In this document: in pieces, positions 9,111 to 17,833 of the stretch
Layout: every line of letters starts with the position of its first letter
Position numbering within the stretch: the first letter of the stretch is position 1
Assembly: GCF_007994225.1 (NCBI RefSeq)
Contig: NZ_VLLL01000005.1
Coordinates: 2,012,130-2,076,129, forward strand
From: Stackebrandtia albiflava
Lineage (GTDB): Bacteria > Actinomycetota > Actinomycetes > Mycobacteriales > Micromonosporaceae
Length of the DNA stretch: 64,000 bases
Reading direction: 5' to 3'
Notes under the pieces: generated by a model
Database searches by the model: none
The model's input: only the letters and a program-made list of their open reading frames with translations
Told to the model about the DNA's origin: nothing
Translations under genes and position numbers: made by a program

Positions 9111-10061
9111 ATGCCAGCCGTAACCCCCACGGACCTGCTGGTCCTGCCCCGGATCACCGCCACCGGTGGAAGGTCCCGGACCGTCACCGCCGTGGTGGAC
9201 TCCCACCGGACCCTTGAGGGCGCCGGATTCCCGGTGCGGCGACCGTTCCCGATACCCGGGATGACGCAGGCCGACCCGTTCCTGCTGTTGGACCACATGC
9301 TGGCCGCCTACGAACCCCACGAGGCCAAGGGCGCACCGTGGCATCCCCACCGGGGGTTCGAGACGGTGACCTACCTGATCGACGGAACGCTCGTCCACCA
9401 CGACTCCAACGGCGGCGGAGGCGTCATCGGCGACGGCGACACCCAGTGGATGACGGCCGGTTCCGGCATCCTGCACGACGAACTCCCCAGTGAGGAACTC
9501 GTCGTCAAGGGTGGCCGGTTCGACGGCGTGCAACTGTGGGTGAACCTGCCCAAGGCCGCGAAGTGGACACCGCCGCGGTACCAGGACATCAAGGGCGAAC
9601 GGCTCACCATGCTGTCCTCGGACGACGGCGGCGCGATCGTACGACTCATCGCCGGGCGGATCGGCGCCCACGAGGGGCCGGGTCTCACGCACACCCCGAT
9701 CACGCTGGCGCACGCGTCACTGTCGCCGGGTGCCCGGTTGACCGTCCCGTGGAGCCGTGACTTCTCGGCCATGGCGTACGTCCTCTCCGGGGACGGCCGC
9801 GCCGGAGAGGACGACCGTCCGCTGGGAGACGCTCAACTCGCCGTCTTCGGCGCGGGCGACTCGCTGACGGTCACCGCCGGACGGGAACAGCACGGCCGCA
9901 CCGGCCGGTTCGAGGTCCTGCTGCTGGGCGGCCTGCCGTTGCACGAACCCGTCGCGCGCTACGGCCCCTTCGTCATGAACACCAAGGCGGAGATCCTGCA
10001 GGCCGTCGAGGACTTCCAGGCCGGCCGTATGGGAACCGTCCCGGCGACGCACCTGGGCTGA
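9111..10061 (+). CDS. Pirin family protein (bicupin)
   Basis: The 316-residue protein has the pirin N-terminal cupin with HPHRGFETVTYLIDG, which carries the two first metal-binding histidines, then GSGILHDE, which carries the third His and the Glu. The C-terminal cupin (about 180-290) contains FEVLLLGGLPLHEPVARYGPFVMNT, a conserved pirin ending. Bacterial pirins bind iron, and some have quercetinase activity or act as redox sensors. Which applies here cannot be told. AGGAGG precedes the ATG at ideal spacing. It converges with the DinB gene. Confidence 0.92.
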   Translation: MPAVTPTDLLVLPRITATGGRSRTVTAVVDSHRTLEGAGFPVRRPFPIPGMTQADPFLLLDHMLAAYEPHEAKGAPWHPHRGFETVTYLIDGTLVHHDSNGGGGVIGDGDTQWMTAGSGILHDELPSEELVVKGGRFDGVQLWVNLPKAAKWTPPRYQDIKGERLTMLSSDDGGAIVRLIAGRIGAHEGPGLTHTPITLAHASLSPGARLTVPWSRDFSAMAYVLSGDGRAGEDDRPLGDAQLAVFGAGDSLTVTAGREQHGRTGRFEVLLLGGLPLHEPVARYGPFVMNTKAEILQAVEDFQAGRMGTVPATHLG

Positions 10062-10066
10062 CCGGT

Positions 10067-10097
10067 CCACCGGGGCACGCACGTCGTGTCCCGGTGG
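10067..10097. terminator. Bidirectional hairpin between pirin and DinB genes
   Basis: CCACCGGGGCAC and GTGTCCCGGTGG pair over 12 positions (one G-T) around a seven-base loop, in the 40-bp gap between convergent stops. It can serve both transcripts. Confidence 0.65.
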
Positions 10098-10101
10098 CGG
10101 G

Positions 10102-10653
10102 TCACCGATCGTACGGCGGGTCCTCGCCGACCAGGCCGTCCACCGACTCGCGGATCAGGTCGGCGTGACCGGTGTGCCGGGCGTACTCCTCCACCACGTC
10201 GACGAGCAGGCGCCGCAGACTGACCGGGTACTCCGCCGGCCGCCGCGTCGACTGGTCGAGGCCGCCTTCCGCCAGGGCCGCCGCGGTCGCGGCCCTGGAA
10301 CGTTCCACCGCGGACTCCCACAGCGAGTACAGCTCCTGCGGTGTATCCCGGGCGGCGGTGTGCCAGACCCGGTCGGGGTCATCGTCCGGGTCGGCGCCGT
10401 TGAGCGGTGGACCGGGATCCTCACCGCGCAACCGCCAGACGAAGTAGTCGGCCTCGACGACCGCCAGGTGTTTGAGCAGACCTCCCAGCGTCATCGAGGA
10501 GGCGCCGACCGTGGCGGAGAGCCCGGCGGCGTCGAGGCCGCCGCACTTCCAGGCGAACGTCGCCCGTTGCCGGTCCAGAGACCCGAGGAGGGTCTCGATC
10601 TCGTCGCCGTGGGTGGGAGGTTCCCGCAGGATCGGGTAGTCGGGTGTGGTCAT
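10102..10653 (-). CDS. DinB-family (DUF664) putative metal-dependent protein
   Basis: The 183-residue protein starts MTTPDYPILREPPTHGDEIETLLGSLDRQRATFAWKC. It contains GGLLKHLAVVEADYFVW near residue 60 and LVDVVEEYARHTGHADLIRESVDG near the C-terminus. These give the three histidines of the DinB/YfiT four-helix fold (LxHLxxxE and HxGHxxxxR). The family includes thiol-dependent enzymes that use mycothiol or bacillithiol. The open frame continues far upstream, but homology starts at this ATG. Confidence 0.88.
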   Translation of the reverse strand: MTTPDYPILREPPTHGDEIETLLGSLDRQRATFAWKCGGLDAAGLSATVGASSMTLGGLLKHLAVVEADYFVWRLRGEDPGPPLNGADPDDDPDRVWHTAARDTPQELYSLWESAVERSRAATAAALAEGGLDQSTRRPAEYPVSLRRLLVDVVEEYARHTGHADLIRESVDGLVGEDPPYDR

Positions 10654-10997
10654 GGTGGAGAGGCTACGGCCGACCCCGGACGTTTCGCATGCGGACGCGG
10701 ACCGCCGCGACGTCCGGCACCGGCCCGACCGCCCGGGCGCGGTTCCCACCGGAGTCGTGTCGCGGCCCACGACCGGCCGCTTCGCACCACCGGCGGGGCC
10801 GGCGGTGCGCGTCCCGGCGCGTCGTTCGGCGGTCGCGATCCTCGAGGGACCGTCCACCGGGCTCCCGCGAACCGGCCGCCTCCACACCGGACCGTTGCTA
10901 CAGTGCCGGATGGGAGTGCCGTGACCGGCCTGATCCACACCGGCCGGCCGCCGCGCGGACCCAGCGGACGAGACGACCGGACGCGAGCGGAGCACAC
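10654..10997. other. Intergenic region between DinB and the arginine antiporter
   Basis: No gene is evident in these 344 bases. A TACAGT -10-like hexamer lies near 10900, in GTTGCTACAGTGCC, and could drive the downstream antiporter-deiminase pair. The rest is GC-rich with no strong palindrome or recognised riboswitch. Confidence 0.4.
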
Positions 10998-12416
10998 ATG
11001 ACGCAGACCGACCGGACGAACCCTCCCACCGCCAAGCTCACCTTCGGGACCATGACCACGATGGTCATCGGCTCCATGGTCGGCGCCGGGGTGTTCTCAC
11101 TCCCCTCACGCTTCGCCGAGGAGACCGGGGTCGCCGGAGCGCTCATCGCGTGGGTCGTCGCGGGCGGCGGCATGCTGATGCTGGCGTTCGTGTTCCAGTT
11201 CCTCGCCACCCGACGCCCCGACCTGGACGCCGGTGTCTACGCCTACGCGAAGGCCGGTTTCGGCGAATACCCGGGGTTCTTCTCCGCCTTCGGATACTGG
11301 GCCAGCGCCTGCGTGGGCAACGTGACGTACTGGGTCCTCATCATGTCGACGGCGGGGGCGCTGTTCCCCTTCCTGGGAGCCGGGGACACCCTCGTGGCGG
11401 TCCTGCTCTCCTCGGTGGGACTGTGGGCGTTCTTCCTGCTGATCCGGCGCGGCACCGAGCAGGCCGCCGCCGTCAACCGCGTCGTCACGGTCGCGAAACT
11501 GCTGCCGATCGGGGTGTTCGTGCTGCTCGCCCTGTTCCACCTGGACCCGGCCGTGCTGGCCGCGAACTTCGCCGGAGACGACTACGCGGGATCGTTGTTC
11601 GACCAGATCCGGGGCACGATGCTGGCGACCGTGTTCGTGTTCCTCGGCGTGGAGGGCGCCAGCGTCTACTCCCGGCACGCGCACCGCCGCCGCGACATCG
11701 GGCGTGCCACGGTGCTCGGCTTCCTCAGCGTGTTCGCGGTGTTCGCGTCGGTGACGATCGTCTCCTACGGCATCCTCCCCATGGAGGAGATCGCGCGGTT
11801 GCGGCAACCGTCCATGGCCGGTGTGCTGGAGTCCGCGGTCGGCACGTGGGGTTCGGTGTTCATCGGGGCGGGCCTGATCGTGTCCGTGCTGGGCGCGTAC
11901 CTGGCGTGGACGCTCATGGCCGCGGAGGTGCTGTTCGTGGCGGCGAAGGACCGCGACATGCCCCGGTTCCTGGCGCGGTCGCGCGGCGACGACGTGCCGG
12001 TGCCCGCGCTCGTCCTGACGACCGTGCTGACGCAGGTGGTCCTCGTCGTCACGCTGTTCTCCCAGGACGCCTTCAACTTCGCCCTCGAACTGACCAGCGC
12101 GCTGACGTTGATCCCGTTCCTGCTGGCGGCCGCGTTCGCGGTCAAGGCGGCCACCGGACCGGGCGCGGCCCGGACGCACACGGTCGTCGCGGTACTCGCG
12201 ACCGGTTACACCCTGTTCCTGCTGTTCGCCGCGGGGCTGAAGTACCTCCTGGTGTCGTTCATCGTGTACGCCCCCGCGTCGATCCTGTTCGTGATGGCCC
12301 GCCGGGAACAGGGAAGGCGACTGTTCTCCCCCGGTGAGGCGGTCATCCTGGGGGTGTCGGTACTCGGCGCGGTCACCGGTGTGGTCGCGTTGGCGACGGG
12401 ATGGATCCGGATCTGA
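10998..12416 (+). CDS. arcD: Basic amino acid/polyamine antiporter, APC superfamily (ArcD-like)
   Basis: The 472-residue protein has about 12-13 transmembrane helices. The TM1 signature TTMVIGSMVGAGVFSLPSRF is typical of the arginine:ornithine antiporter branch of the APC superfamily. TM6 contains FVFLGVEGASVYSRHA, and GAYLAWTLMAAEVLFVAAKDRDMP is a common ArcD/YdgI-type segment. GGAG precedes the ATG. The next gene, 21 bp downstream, is arginine deiminase, which strongly supports arginine/ornithine (or citrulline) exchange. A longer upstream open frame is non-coding by composition. Confidence 0.88.
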   Translation: MTQTDRTNPPTAKLTFGTMTTMVIGSMVGAGVFSLPSRFAEETGVAGALIAWVVAGGGMLMLAFVFQFLATRRPDLDAGVYAYAKAGFGEYPGFFSAFGYWASACVGNVTYWVLIMSTAGALFPFLGAGDTLVAVLLSSVGLWAFFLLIRRGTEQAAAVNRVVTVAKLLPIGVFVLLALFHLDPAVLAANFAGDDYAGSLFDQIRGTMLATVFVFLGVEGASVYSRHAHRRRDIGRATVLGFLSVFAVFASVTIVSYGILPMEEIARLRQPSMAGVLESAVGTWGSVFIGAGLIVSVLGAYLAWTLMAAEVLFVAAKDRDMPRFLARSRGDDVPVPALVLTTVLTQVVLVVTLFSQDAFNFALELTSALTLIPFLLAAAFAVKAATGPGAARTHTVVAVLATGYTLFLLFAAGLKYLLVSFIVYAPASILFVMARREQGRRLFSPGEAVILGVSVLGAVTGVVALATGWIRI

Positions 12417-12437
12417 CGGCGACGACGGGAGAACCAC

Positions 12438-13694
12438 ATGACCGCGCAGGCGGCGACCCGGCCTCACGGGGTGTACTCGGAGGTCGGTGTACTTCGGAAG
12501 GTCCTGGTGTGCGAACCGGGCCTGGCACATCGCAGACTCACCCCGACCAACTCGGACGAGTTGCTGTTCGACGACGTCATGTGGGTCGATCAGGCGCGAC
12601 GCGACCACGCCGGCTTCGTCGCCGAACTGCGTGGCCGGGGCGTGGAGGTCGTCGAACTCCACGAACTGCTGGCCCGGACCCTCGCCGTTCCCGGTTGCGT
12701 GGACTGGCTCCTCGAACGGAAGATCACCGTCGACGAGGTGGGCGCGGGCCTGGTCGACGACACCCGCGCCTTCCTCGGCTCTCTCGAACCGGCGGAGCTG
12801 GCGCGGTACCTGATCGGCGGGTTGGCGACCTCCGACCTGCCCGAGGAGTTCCGCTCCGAGTTCGTCGCCCTGGCCAGGGAGTCCACCGGGGCACGCGAAT
12901 ACCTCATGCCTCCGCTTCCCAACACCCTCTACACCCGCGACACCACGTGCTGGTTGTACGGCGGTGTCACACTGAATCCGTTGTACTGGCCCGCCCGGCA
13001 TGACGAGACCCTGCTGATGAAGGCCGTCTACCGGTTCCACCCGGACTTCACCGGCGCCACCGTCTGGTGGGGCGATCCCGAACGGCACTGGGGCCGCGCC
13101 ACGTTCGAGGGCGGTGACGTGATGCCGGTGGGTGGAGGGGTCGTGCTGATGGGCATGAGCGAACGCACCTCCCGGCAGGCGATCACCCAGGTGGCGGCGG
13201 CACTGTTCCGCGCAGGGGCGGCCGAACGGGTCGTGGTGGCGGGAATGCCGAGACTGCGGGCGGCGATGCACCTGGACACCGTGTTCACCTTCGTCGACCT
13301 CGACACCGTGACGGTGTATCCACGCATCGTGGACGGAGTGCACGCGTTCTCGCTGTACCCGGAGGACGGTCCCACCGGGCTGCGGGTGGTGGACGAGGGA
13401 CAGGGCGCCTTCCTCCCCACCGTCGCCGCCGCCCTGGGCCTGCCGGAACTGCGGGTCATCGAGACCGGCGGCGACGTCTACGCCTCGGAGCGGCAGCAGT
13501 GGGACAGCGGCAACAACGCCGTGGCCGTCCGGCCCGGCGTGGTGTTCACCTACGACAGGAACACCCAGACCAACGCCCTGTTGCGGCAGGCGGGGATCGA
13601 GGTGATCACGATCGCCGGTGGCGAACTCGGCCGGGGACGCGGCGGAGGGCACTGCATGACGTGTCCCCTGATCCGGGATCCGGTGACGTACTGA
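12438..13694 (+). CDS. arcA: Arginine deiminase
   Basis: The 418-residue product hydrolyses arginine to citrulline and ammonia. Family motifs are complete: [18 protein letters not shown] at the N-terminus, [29 protein letters not shown] and the C-terminal GGGHCMTCP with the nucleophile C406. Length matches the usual 400-420. It follows the ArcD-like antiporter, probably in one transcript, and a terminator comes next. No ornithine carbamoyltransferase or carbamate kinase gene accompanies it, so ATP from citrulline would need genes elsewhere. Alternatively the pair may serve nitrogen supply or acid tolerance. Confidence 0.96.
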   Translation: MTAQAATRPHGVYSEVGVLRKVLVCEPGLAHRRLTPTNSDELLFDDVMWVDQARRDHAGFVAELRGRGVEVVELHELLARTLAVPGCVDWLLERKITVDEVGAGLVDDTRAFLGSLEPAELARYLIGGLATSDLPEEFRSEFVALARESTGAREYLMPPLPNTLYTRDTTCWLYGGVTLNPLYWPARHDETLLMKAVYRFHPDFTGATVWWGDPERHWGRATFEGGDVMPVGGGVVLMGMSERTSRQAITQVAAALFRAGAAERVVVAGMPRLRAAMHLDTVFTFVDLDTVTVYPRIVDGVHAFSLYPEDGPTGLRVVDEGQGAFLPTVAAALGLPELRVIETGGDVYASERQQWDSGNNAVAVRPGVVFTYDRNTQTNALLRQAGIEVITIAGGELGRGRGGGHCMTCPLIRDPVTY

Positions 13695-13697
13695 CCG

Positions 13698-13736
13698 GCG
13701 GCCTCTTCGGTGCCGTGCCCGTGAGGCCCGCTTTTT
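13698..13736 (+). terminator. Intrinsic terminator after arcA
   Basis: GCGGCCTC pairs with GAGGCCCGC (one-base bulge) and is followed directly by TTTTT, a canonical factor-independent terminator. An outer GGCGGCC/GGCCGCC pairing could extend it. Confidence 0.75.
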
Positions 13737-13879
13737 GCCGGCCGCCGCCCGGCTTCGGCGCGGTCGCACCGTCCCCGTCGCGCCGACGGCATTGCTAACG
13801 TCTTAAGGGACCGTCTGCAATCATCACCCTGCCGCCGGTACGCCGCCTCGCCGCCGTGCCCCTCCCCCGGGTTGACCGC

Positions 13880-14548
13880 ATGGACCTTCACATCCGTCCC
13901 CGTCCCGCCCGCGGCCGCCGTCTCGTGCCGCTCCTGGCCGGGATCGCCCTGTCGATCGCGCTGACCGGCTGCGGCGGCTCCGACGACACGGCCGGTGAGG
14001 ACCCCGCGCCACCGCGGATCCCACCGTCCTGCCCGGAGGACGACGGCACCGGCACCGTCACCGAACCGGCGCTGCGAGGCGAACTGCTCGCCATGCAGAC
14101 CGCCGACCAGGAGGAGTTGACCTCCGCGACGGGCGCCGACGGTTCCCGGGAACGCACCGCGCGTCTCGGCGAGATCATCGACGAGTACGGCTGGCCCGTC
14201 GTGGACATGGTGGGCGCCGACGGCGCGAGTGCGGCCTGGCTCGTAGCCCAGCACGCCGACCTCGACCCGGACTTCCAGAAGCGGGCGCTGGACCTGATGT
14301 GGCAGCACGTCGAGGACTGCCAGGTCGACCCCACCGAACTGGCCTACCTGCACGACCGGGTCGCGGTCGCCGACGACCGGCCGCAGCGTTTCGGCACCCA
14401 GTTGCGGTGCGGCGAGGACGGTGCGGTCCCGGCGACGCCACTCGAGGACGAATCCGCCGTGGACGGGTTCCGTGCGGCGGTGGGCCTGGCGCCGCTGGCG
14501 GAGTACAAGGCGGAGTTCGAGGCCGGGTGCACCGACACCCCGCAGTGA
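13880..14548 (+). CDS. Secreted lipoprotein with DUF6624-like domain
   Basis: The 222-residue protein has an arginine-rich n-region (RPARGRR), a hydrophobic core and the lipobox LTGC, so C31 is the predicted lipidated cysteine. The mature region contains ELLAMQTADQEELT, YGWPVVDMVGADGASAAWLVAQHADLDPDFQKRALDLM and LHDRVAVADDRPQRFGTQL, the pattern of DUF6624 proteins. Function unknown. The ATG giving MDLHIRPRPARG is preferred over an upstream ATG eight codons away because it yields a compact signal peptide. Confidence 0.8.
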   Translation: MDLHIRPRPARGRRLVPLLAGIALSIALTGCGGSDDTAGEDPAPPRIPPSCPEDDGTGTVTEPALRGELLAMQTADQEELTSATGADGSRERTARLGEIIDEYGWPVVDMVGADGASAAWLVAQHADLDPDFQKRALDLMWQHVEDCQVDPTELAYLHDRVAVADDRPQRFGTQLRCGEDGAVPATPLEDESAVDGFRAAVGLAPLAEYKAEFEAGCTDTPQ

Positions 14549-14606
14549 GGCGGGACGGCACCGCCCCGGTGGCTCCCCGGATGCGGCGAAGTAGGACAAT
14601 CAGAAC

Positions 14607-14644
14607 GAATGGCCGGTGCGTGCCCACCCTCGCATCGGCCATTC
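14607..14644. terminator. Bidirectional hairpin between the lipoprotein and PolX genes
   Basis: GAATGGCCGGTGCG and CGCATCGGCCATTC pair over 14 positions with one G-T and an 10-base loop, between convergent genes. Confidence 0.65.
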
Positions 14645-14740
14645 CCGTGAGAACCACTCGCGCGCACCGGGACCGCACCACTCCACGATGGACCGAAGTC
14701 ACGTGCGCGCACCGGAACCACCGGCCCGCGTGACCGTGGC

Positions 14741-16429
14741 TCAGCCCTTCAGGAAACGGCGGAGCCTGGTCAACGACCAGGTGTTGACGACGTCGTCGGG
14801 AGTCAGCCAGGCGCGCTGCGCGATGCCGATGCCGAACCGCTGGTGGTCGAGGTGCGGTATCGCGTGGGAGTCGCTGTCGATCGAGAACTTCACCCCGTGG
14901 TGCCTGGCGAGCCGGACGAGGTCGGCGGGCAGGTCGGAGCGATCGGGGTAGGAGTCGATCTCCATCACCGTGCCGGTGCGTGCCGCCGCCTTGAACACCG
15001 CCTCCCAGTCGGCGTCCACCGGCCCCCGCCTGCCGATCTTGCGGGTCGTCGGATGCCCGATGACGTCGACTCCGGGATTCTCGCAGGCGGCGATGAACCG
15101 GGCGGTCATCTCCGCCTTCGACTGCTGGAAGTGGGAGTGGACCGACGCGACCCGTACGTCGAACTCGGCCAGGATCTCCTCCGGCCAGTCCACCGAACCG
15201 TCCGGGCCGATGTTGAGTTCGGTGCCGTGCAACAGGTGCATCTTCGGGTGGGACGCCTGCAGCGCGCGCAGTGCCTCGCGCTGCGCACGTGCCTTGTCCA
15301 GGGTCATGCGCTGCATCGCCAGATCGGGGGCGTGATCGGTCACGGCGTAGTAGGAGTACCCGCGCCGGGCCGCCGCGGCGACCATGTCCTCGAGCGAGGC
15401 GATGCCGTCGGTCAGGTCGGTGTGGGTGTGCAGGTCTCCCTTGAGGTCGGAGATCTCCACGAGTGTCGGCAGTTCACCCCGCAACGCGGCGGCGACCTCA
15501 CCGTGTCCCTCCCGCATCGGCGGCGGCACGTACTGCATGCCGAGCGCGGTGTAGATCTCCGCCTCGTCCGCCGCGGCCAGCACGGTGTCACCGTCGAACA
15601 GGCCGTACTCGGACAGCTTCCACCCCTTCTTGACCGCCATCTCCCGCACCGCGACGTTGTGCTCCTTGGACCCGGTGAAGTACTGCATCGCGGCGCCCCA
15701 GGACTCGGCGGGAACCACACGCAGGTCCACCTGCAGTCCGGCGGAGGTGCGGACCGACGTCTTCTTACGGCCCGAGGCGATGACCTCGGACACGTAGGGT
15801 TGCTCCTTGAACCGGTCCATGATCTCCGGTGAGGCCACCGCGAGCACGTCCACGTCGCCGACGAGGTCCTTCATCCGGCGCAGCGAACCGGCGTAGTCGA
15901 TGCGTTCGGCGTACTCCGACAGCGACTCCACGACCCGTTCGGCGACCTCCATGGCGACACCGATGTGGACCTTGCCCTGCGCGGCCTCCAACTGTGCGAT
16001 GCCGCGCAGCAGGTTGTCGAGGGTCTTCGGTCCCATGCCCTTGACGCCCTTGAGCCTGCCGCCCTCGATGGCCTCGGCCAGGGCGGCGGGCGAGTCGATC
16101 TGGAACCGATCGAACAACATCATCGCCGTCTTCGGTCCCAGGGTCGGCACCCTCGTGAGCCGCCGCACGCCGTCGGGCACCTTGGAGCGCAGGTCGTCCA
16201 ACTGGCGGAAGCTGCCCCGTTCCAGGTACTCGGTGACCTTCTTGGCGATGGCGTCCCCCACTCCCGGCACCTGCCTGACGTCGGCGGAACCGATGTCGCG
16301 CGGGTATCCGGCGATCGCCTTGGCCGCCTTCTGATAGCTGCGGACCCGGAACGCGTCCCCGCCGGTGAGGGCGAAGAGTTCGGCGTACTCCTGGAGGGCG
16401 GCTGCCGCCTCGTCGTTTGTCCGTGGCAT
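14741..16429 (-). CDS. polX: Family X DNA polymerase/PHP-domain protein (PolX)
   Basis: The 562-residue protein begins with a helix-hairpin-helix domain (about 1-110; DIGSADVRQVPGVGDAIAKKV, RLTRVPTLGPKTAMMLFD). The polymerase palm follows with YAGSLRRMKDLVGDVDVLAV, where the DVDV aspartates bind metal. The C-terminal PHP domain (about 335-560) starts DLKGDLHTHTDLTDG and includes YAVTDHAPDLAM, HGTELNIGPDG and the closing DSDSHAIPHLDH, all metal ligands. Bacterial PolX combines gap-filling synthesis with 3'-5' exonuclease and AP-endonuclease activity in base-excision repair. All motifs look intact. Confidence 0.93.
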   Translation of the reverse strand: MPRTNDEAAAALQEYAELFALTGGDAFRVRSYQKAAKAIAGYPRDIGSADVRQVPGVGDAIAKKVTEYLERGSFRQLDDLRSKVPDGVRRLTRVPTLGPKTAMMLFDRFQIDSPAALAEAIEGGRLKGVKGMGPKTLDNLLRGIAQLEAAQGKVHIGVAMEVAERVVESLSEYAERIDYAGSLRRMKDLVGDVDVLAVASPEIMDRFKEQPYVSEVIASGRKKTSVRTSAGLQVDLRVVPAESWGAAMQYFTGSKEHNVAVREMAVKKGWKLSEYGLFDGDTVLAAADEAEIYTALGMQYVPPPMREGHGEVAAALRGELPTLVEISDLKGDLHTHTDLTDGIASLEDMVAAAARRGYSYYAVTDHAPDLAMQRMTLDKARAQREALRALQASHPKMHLLHGTELNIGPDGSVDWPEEILAEFDVRVASVHSHFQQSKAEMTARFIAACENPGVDVIGHPTTRKIGRRGPVDADWEAVFKAAARTGTVMEIDSYPDRSDLPADLVRLARHHGVKFSIDSDSHAIPHLDHQRFGIGIAQRAWLTPDDVVNTWSLTRLRRFLKG

Positions 16430-16507
16430 GCCGCCAGCTTAGGACGAGGGTGCGACGGTGAGACCGGTTTGCACCGGGCAGGCGGCGGTGTCCGCACCGT
16501 CGGGCGA

Positions 16508-16529
16508 CTGTACCGGCCAGCCGGTACAG
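16508..16529. promoter_or_regulatory. TetR operator palindrome
   Basis: CTGTACCGGC-CA-GCCGGTACAG is a perfect 10-base inverted repeat with a two-base centre, ending seven bases before the TetR start codon. It is the expected size and place for an autoregulatory TetR operator and overlaps the probable -10 box. Confidence 0.75.
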
Positions 16530-16536
16530 TAATCAC
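16525..16536 (+). promoter_or_regulatory. Leaderless-type -10 box of the TetR operon
   Basis: TACAGT ends six bases before the ATG, and no ribosome-binding site is visible, so the transcript is probably leaderless. The right arm of the palindrome covers this box, so binding there would block transcription. Confidence 0.5.
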
Positions 16537-17076
16537 ATGACCGACACCAGGACCCGCCTACTGGACGCCGCGACCGACGTCCTGCTGCACGACGGCGCAC
16601 AGTCCCTCACGTTGGAGGCGGTGGCCGCTCGCGCCGGCGTCTCCAAGGGCGGACTGTTCTATCACTTCCCCACCAAACAGGCACTCGCCGAGGCGATGGT
16701 CGACCGCTTCGTCGCGGAGTTCACGACCGCACTGACCGAGGCGGGCGACCGCCCGGGCGCGGCCACCCGCGCCTACCTGCGCGCCTGCGTCTCGGAGACC
16801 CACCCCGGCCCCGGTACCGGACGCGCCGCGGCGGCCCTGTTCGCCGCCGCCCTCGTCGAGCCGGCGGCCCTGGAACCGTTGCGGCGCTGCTACGACCGTT
16901 GGCAACACCGACTCGAAGACGACGGCATCGATCCGGCCGTGGCCACCACCGTGCGGCTCGCCGCCGACGGTTGGTGGCTCGCCCGGCTCGCGGGCCTGGC
17001 CGCCCCATCCCCGGGGCGGCACGAAGAGGTGTTCGCCCAACTGTCGGCACTCGTCGACGAGGCCGCCGAGGCATGA
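16537..17076 (+). CDS. TetR-family transcriptional repressor
   Basis: The 179-residue protein has an N-terminal TetR DNA-binding domain (about 3-50): LLDAATDVLLHDGAQSLTLEAVAARAGVSKGGLFYHFPTKQALAEAMV, with the turn-recognition segment VAARAGVSKGGLFYHF. The C-terminal region has the pattern of the TetR_C group with RAYLRACVSETHPGPGTGRAAAALFAAALVEPAALEPLRR. It overlaps the next gene by ATGA and faces a perfect palindrome at its own promoter, which supports autoregulation of a two-gene operon. Confidence 0.93.
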   Translation: MTDTRTRLLDAATDVLLHDGAQSLTLEAVAARAGVSKGGLFYHFPTKQALAEAMVDRFVAEFTTALTEAGDRPGAATRAYLRACVSETHPGPGTGRAAAALFAAALVEPAALEPLRRCYDRWQHRLEDDGIDPAVATTVRLAADGWWLARLAGLAAPSPGRHEEVFAQLSALVDEAAEA

Positions 17077-17474
17077 CCCCGCCACGCTGGATCCTCCGAG
17101 GCATGTGGACGACCGACATCGGCTTCGCGGTCTACTGGACGGCGGTCGCCACGGGCCTCGTACGACCCTTCGGGCATCCGATACTCGACGACTGGAACTG
17201 GTCGTTCCTGGTGCTGGACCTGACCGCCGCCGCGACCGGGGCGTGGGCACTGCGGTCGCTGCGGCGCGGCGGCGACGGCCGGGTGCCCACCGCGGTGTCG
17301 CTGGCGTTGACACACGCGGCCGGCGTCACCGCCCTCAACTTCTGGACGCTGCGCGGCGACTTCGACCTCGTCTGGTGGCTGCCCAACCTGTGGCTGACGT
17401 GTTTCCCCGTCGTCGCGTTGATCGTCCTGACAGGTCGAGCGCACCACGCCACCGCCCGCACTCACCGACAGTGA
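17073..17474 (+). CDS. Small four-helix membrane protein (DUF5360-like)
   Basis: The 133-residue protein has about four hydrophobic helices (WTTDIGFAVYWTAVATGLV, WSFLVLDLTAAATGAWAL, SLALTHAAGVTALNFWTL, LWLTCFPVVALIVLTG). The pattern MWTTDIGFxxYW and the overall size match a family of small actinobacterial membrane proteins usually found beside TetR regulators. It overlaps the repressor stop by ATGA, so the two are translationally coupled and share the operator. Function unknown. Confidence 0.7.
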   Translation: MTPPRWILRGMWTTDIGFAVYWTAVATGLVRPFGHPILDDWNWSFLVLDLTAAATGAWALRSLRRGGDGRVPTAVSLALTHAAGVTALNFWTLRGDFDLVWWLPNLWLTCFPVVALIVLTGRAHHATARTHRQ

Positions 17475-17498
17475 CGAGTCTCTGTGCGCACTGTAGGC

Positions 17499-17525
17499 GG
17501 ATTGTGGGAGCGGCGGGCACAATCC
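17499..17525. promoter_or_regulatory. Dyad-symmetric site upstream of the cysteine-rich peptide gene
   Basis: GGATTGTG and CACAATCC are perfect eight-base inverted repeats with an 11-base spacer, about 90 bases before the peptide start. The arrangement suits a dimeric regulator. No well-matched -10/-35 pair was placed with confidence. Confidence 0.45.
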
Positions 17526-17617
17526 ATGCGGTCCCGGCATCCGGGCTCCTCACACATCGACGAAGCCGCCGCGAACCGGCTCCCGGCCGGGTTCCGTCAC
17601 GACGATCAGGAGAAACC

Positions 17618-17824
17618 ATGAGCATCCTCAACAGACTGGCCGACCGGGCGCTCGCGCGTCTCCTCGCCGACTCCACCGCCGAGGCCGGCGCCGGATGCCC
17701 CACCGAGTGCGGCGCCTGGAGCGCCTGCGTCATGAGCCCGGCCCACTGCACCGGCGGCTGGCACCGCAACCGCACCTGTGTGAACTCCGCCTGTAACACC
17801 TACACCCAGGTCGGCTGCTGCTGA
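17618..17824 (+). CDS. Eight-cysteine small peptide, possible modified or secreted peptide precursor
   Basis: The 68-residue product starts at ATG after AGGAGA at good spacing. Residues 1-22 (MSILNRLADRALARLLADST) form a leader-like amphipathic helix with no lipobox and no clear hydrophobic signal. The remainder (about 26-68) holds eight cysteines: C27, C31, C37, C44, C54, C59, C67, C68. It also holds several Ser and Thr and ends in CC. That layout suggests a peptide precursor, such as a RiPP, or a disulfide-rich peptide. No lanthionine, YcaO or radical-SAM enzyme is nearby. Upstream lies a dyad site and downstream a strong terminator, so it looks like a self-contained unit. I do not recognise a named family. 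Confidence 0.7.
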   Translation: MSILNRLADRALARLLADSTAEAGAGCPTECGAWSACVMSPAHCTGGWHRNRTCVNSACNTYTQVGCC

Positions 17825-17833
17825 GCCGCTTCC

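Noticed and set aside
11106..13769. Minus-strand frame of 887 codons
   Set aside because: It is antisense to the antiporter and arginine deiminase genes, which have complete family motifs.
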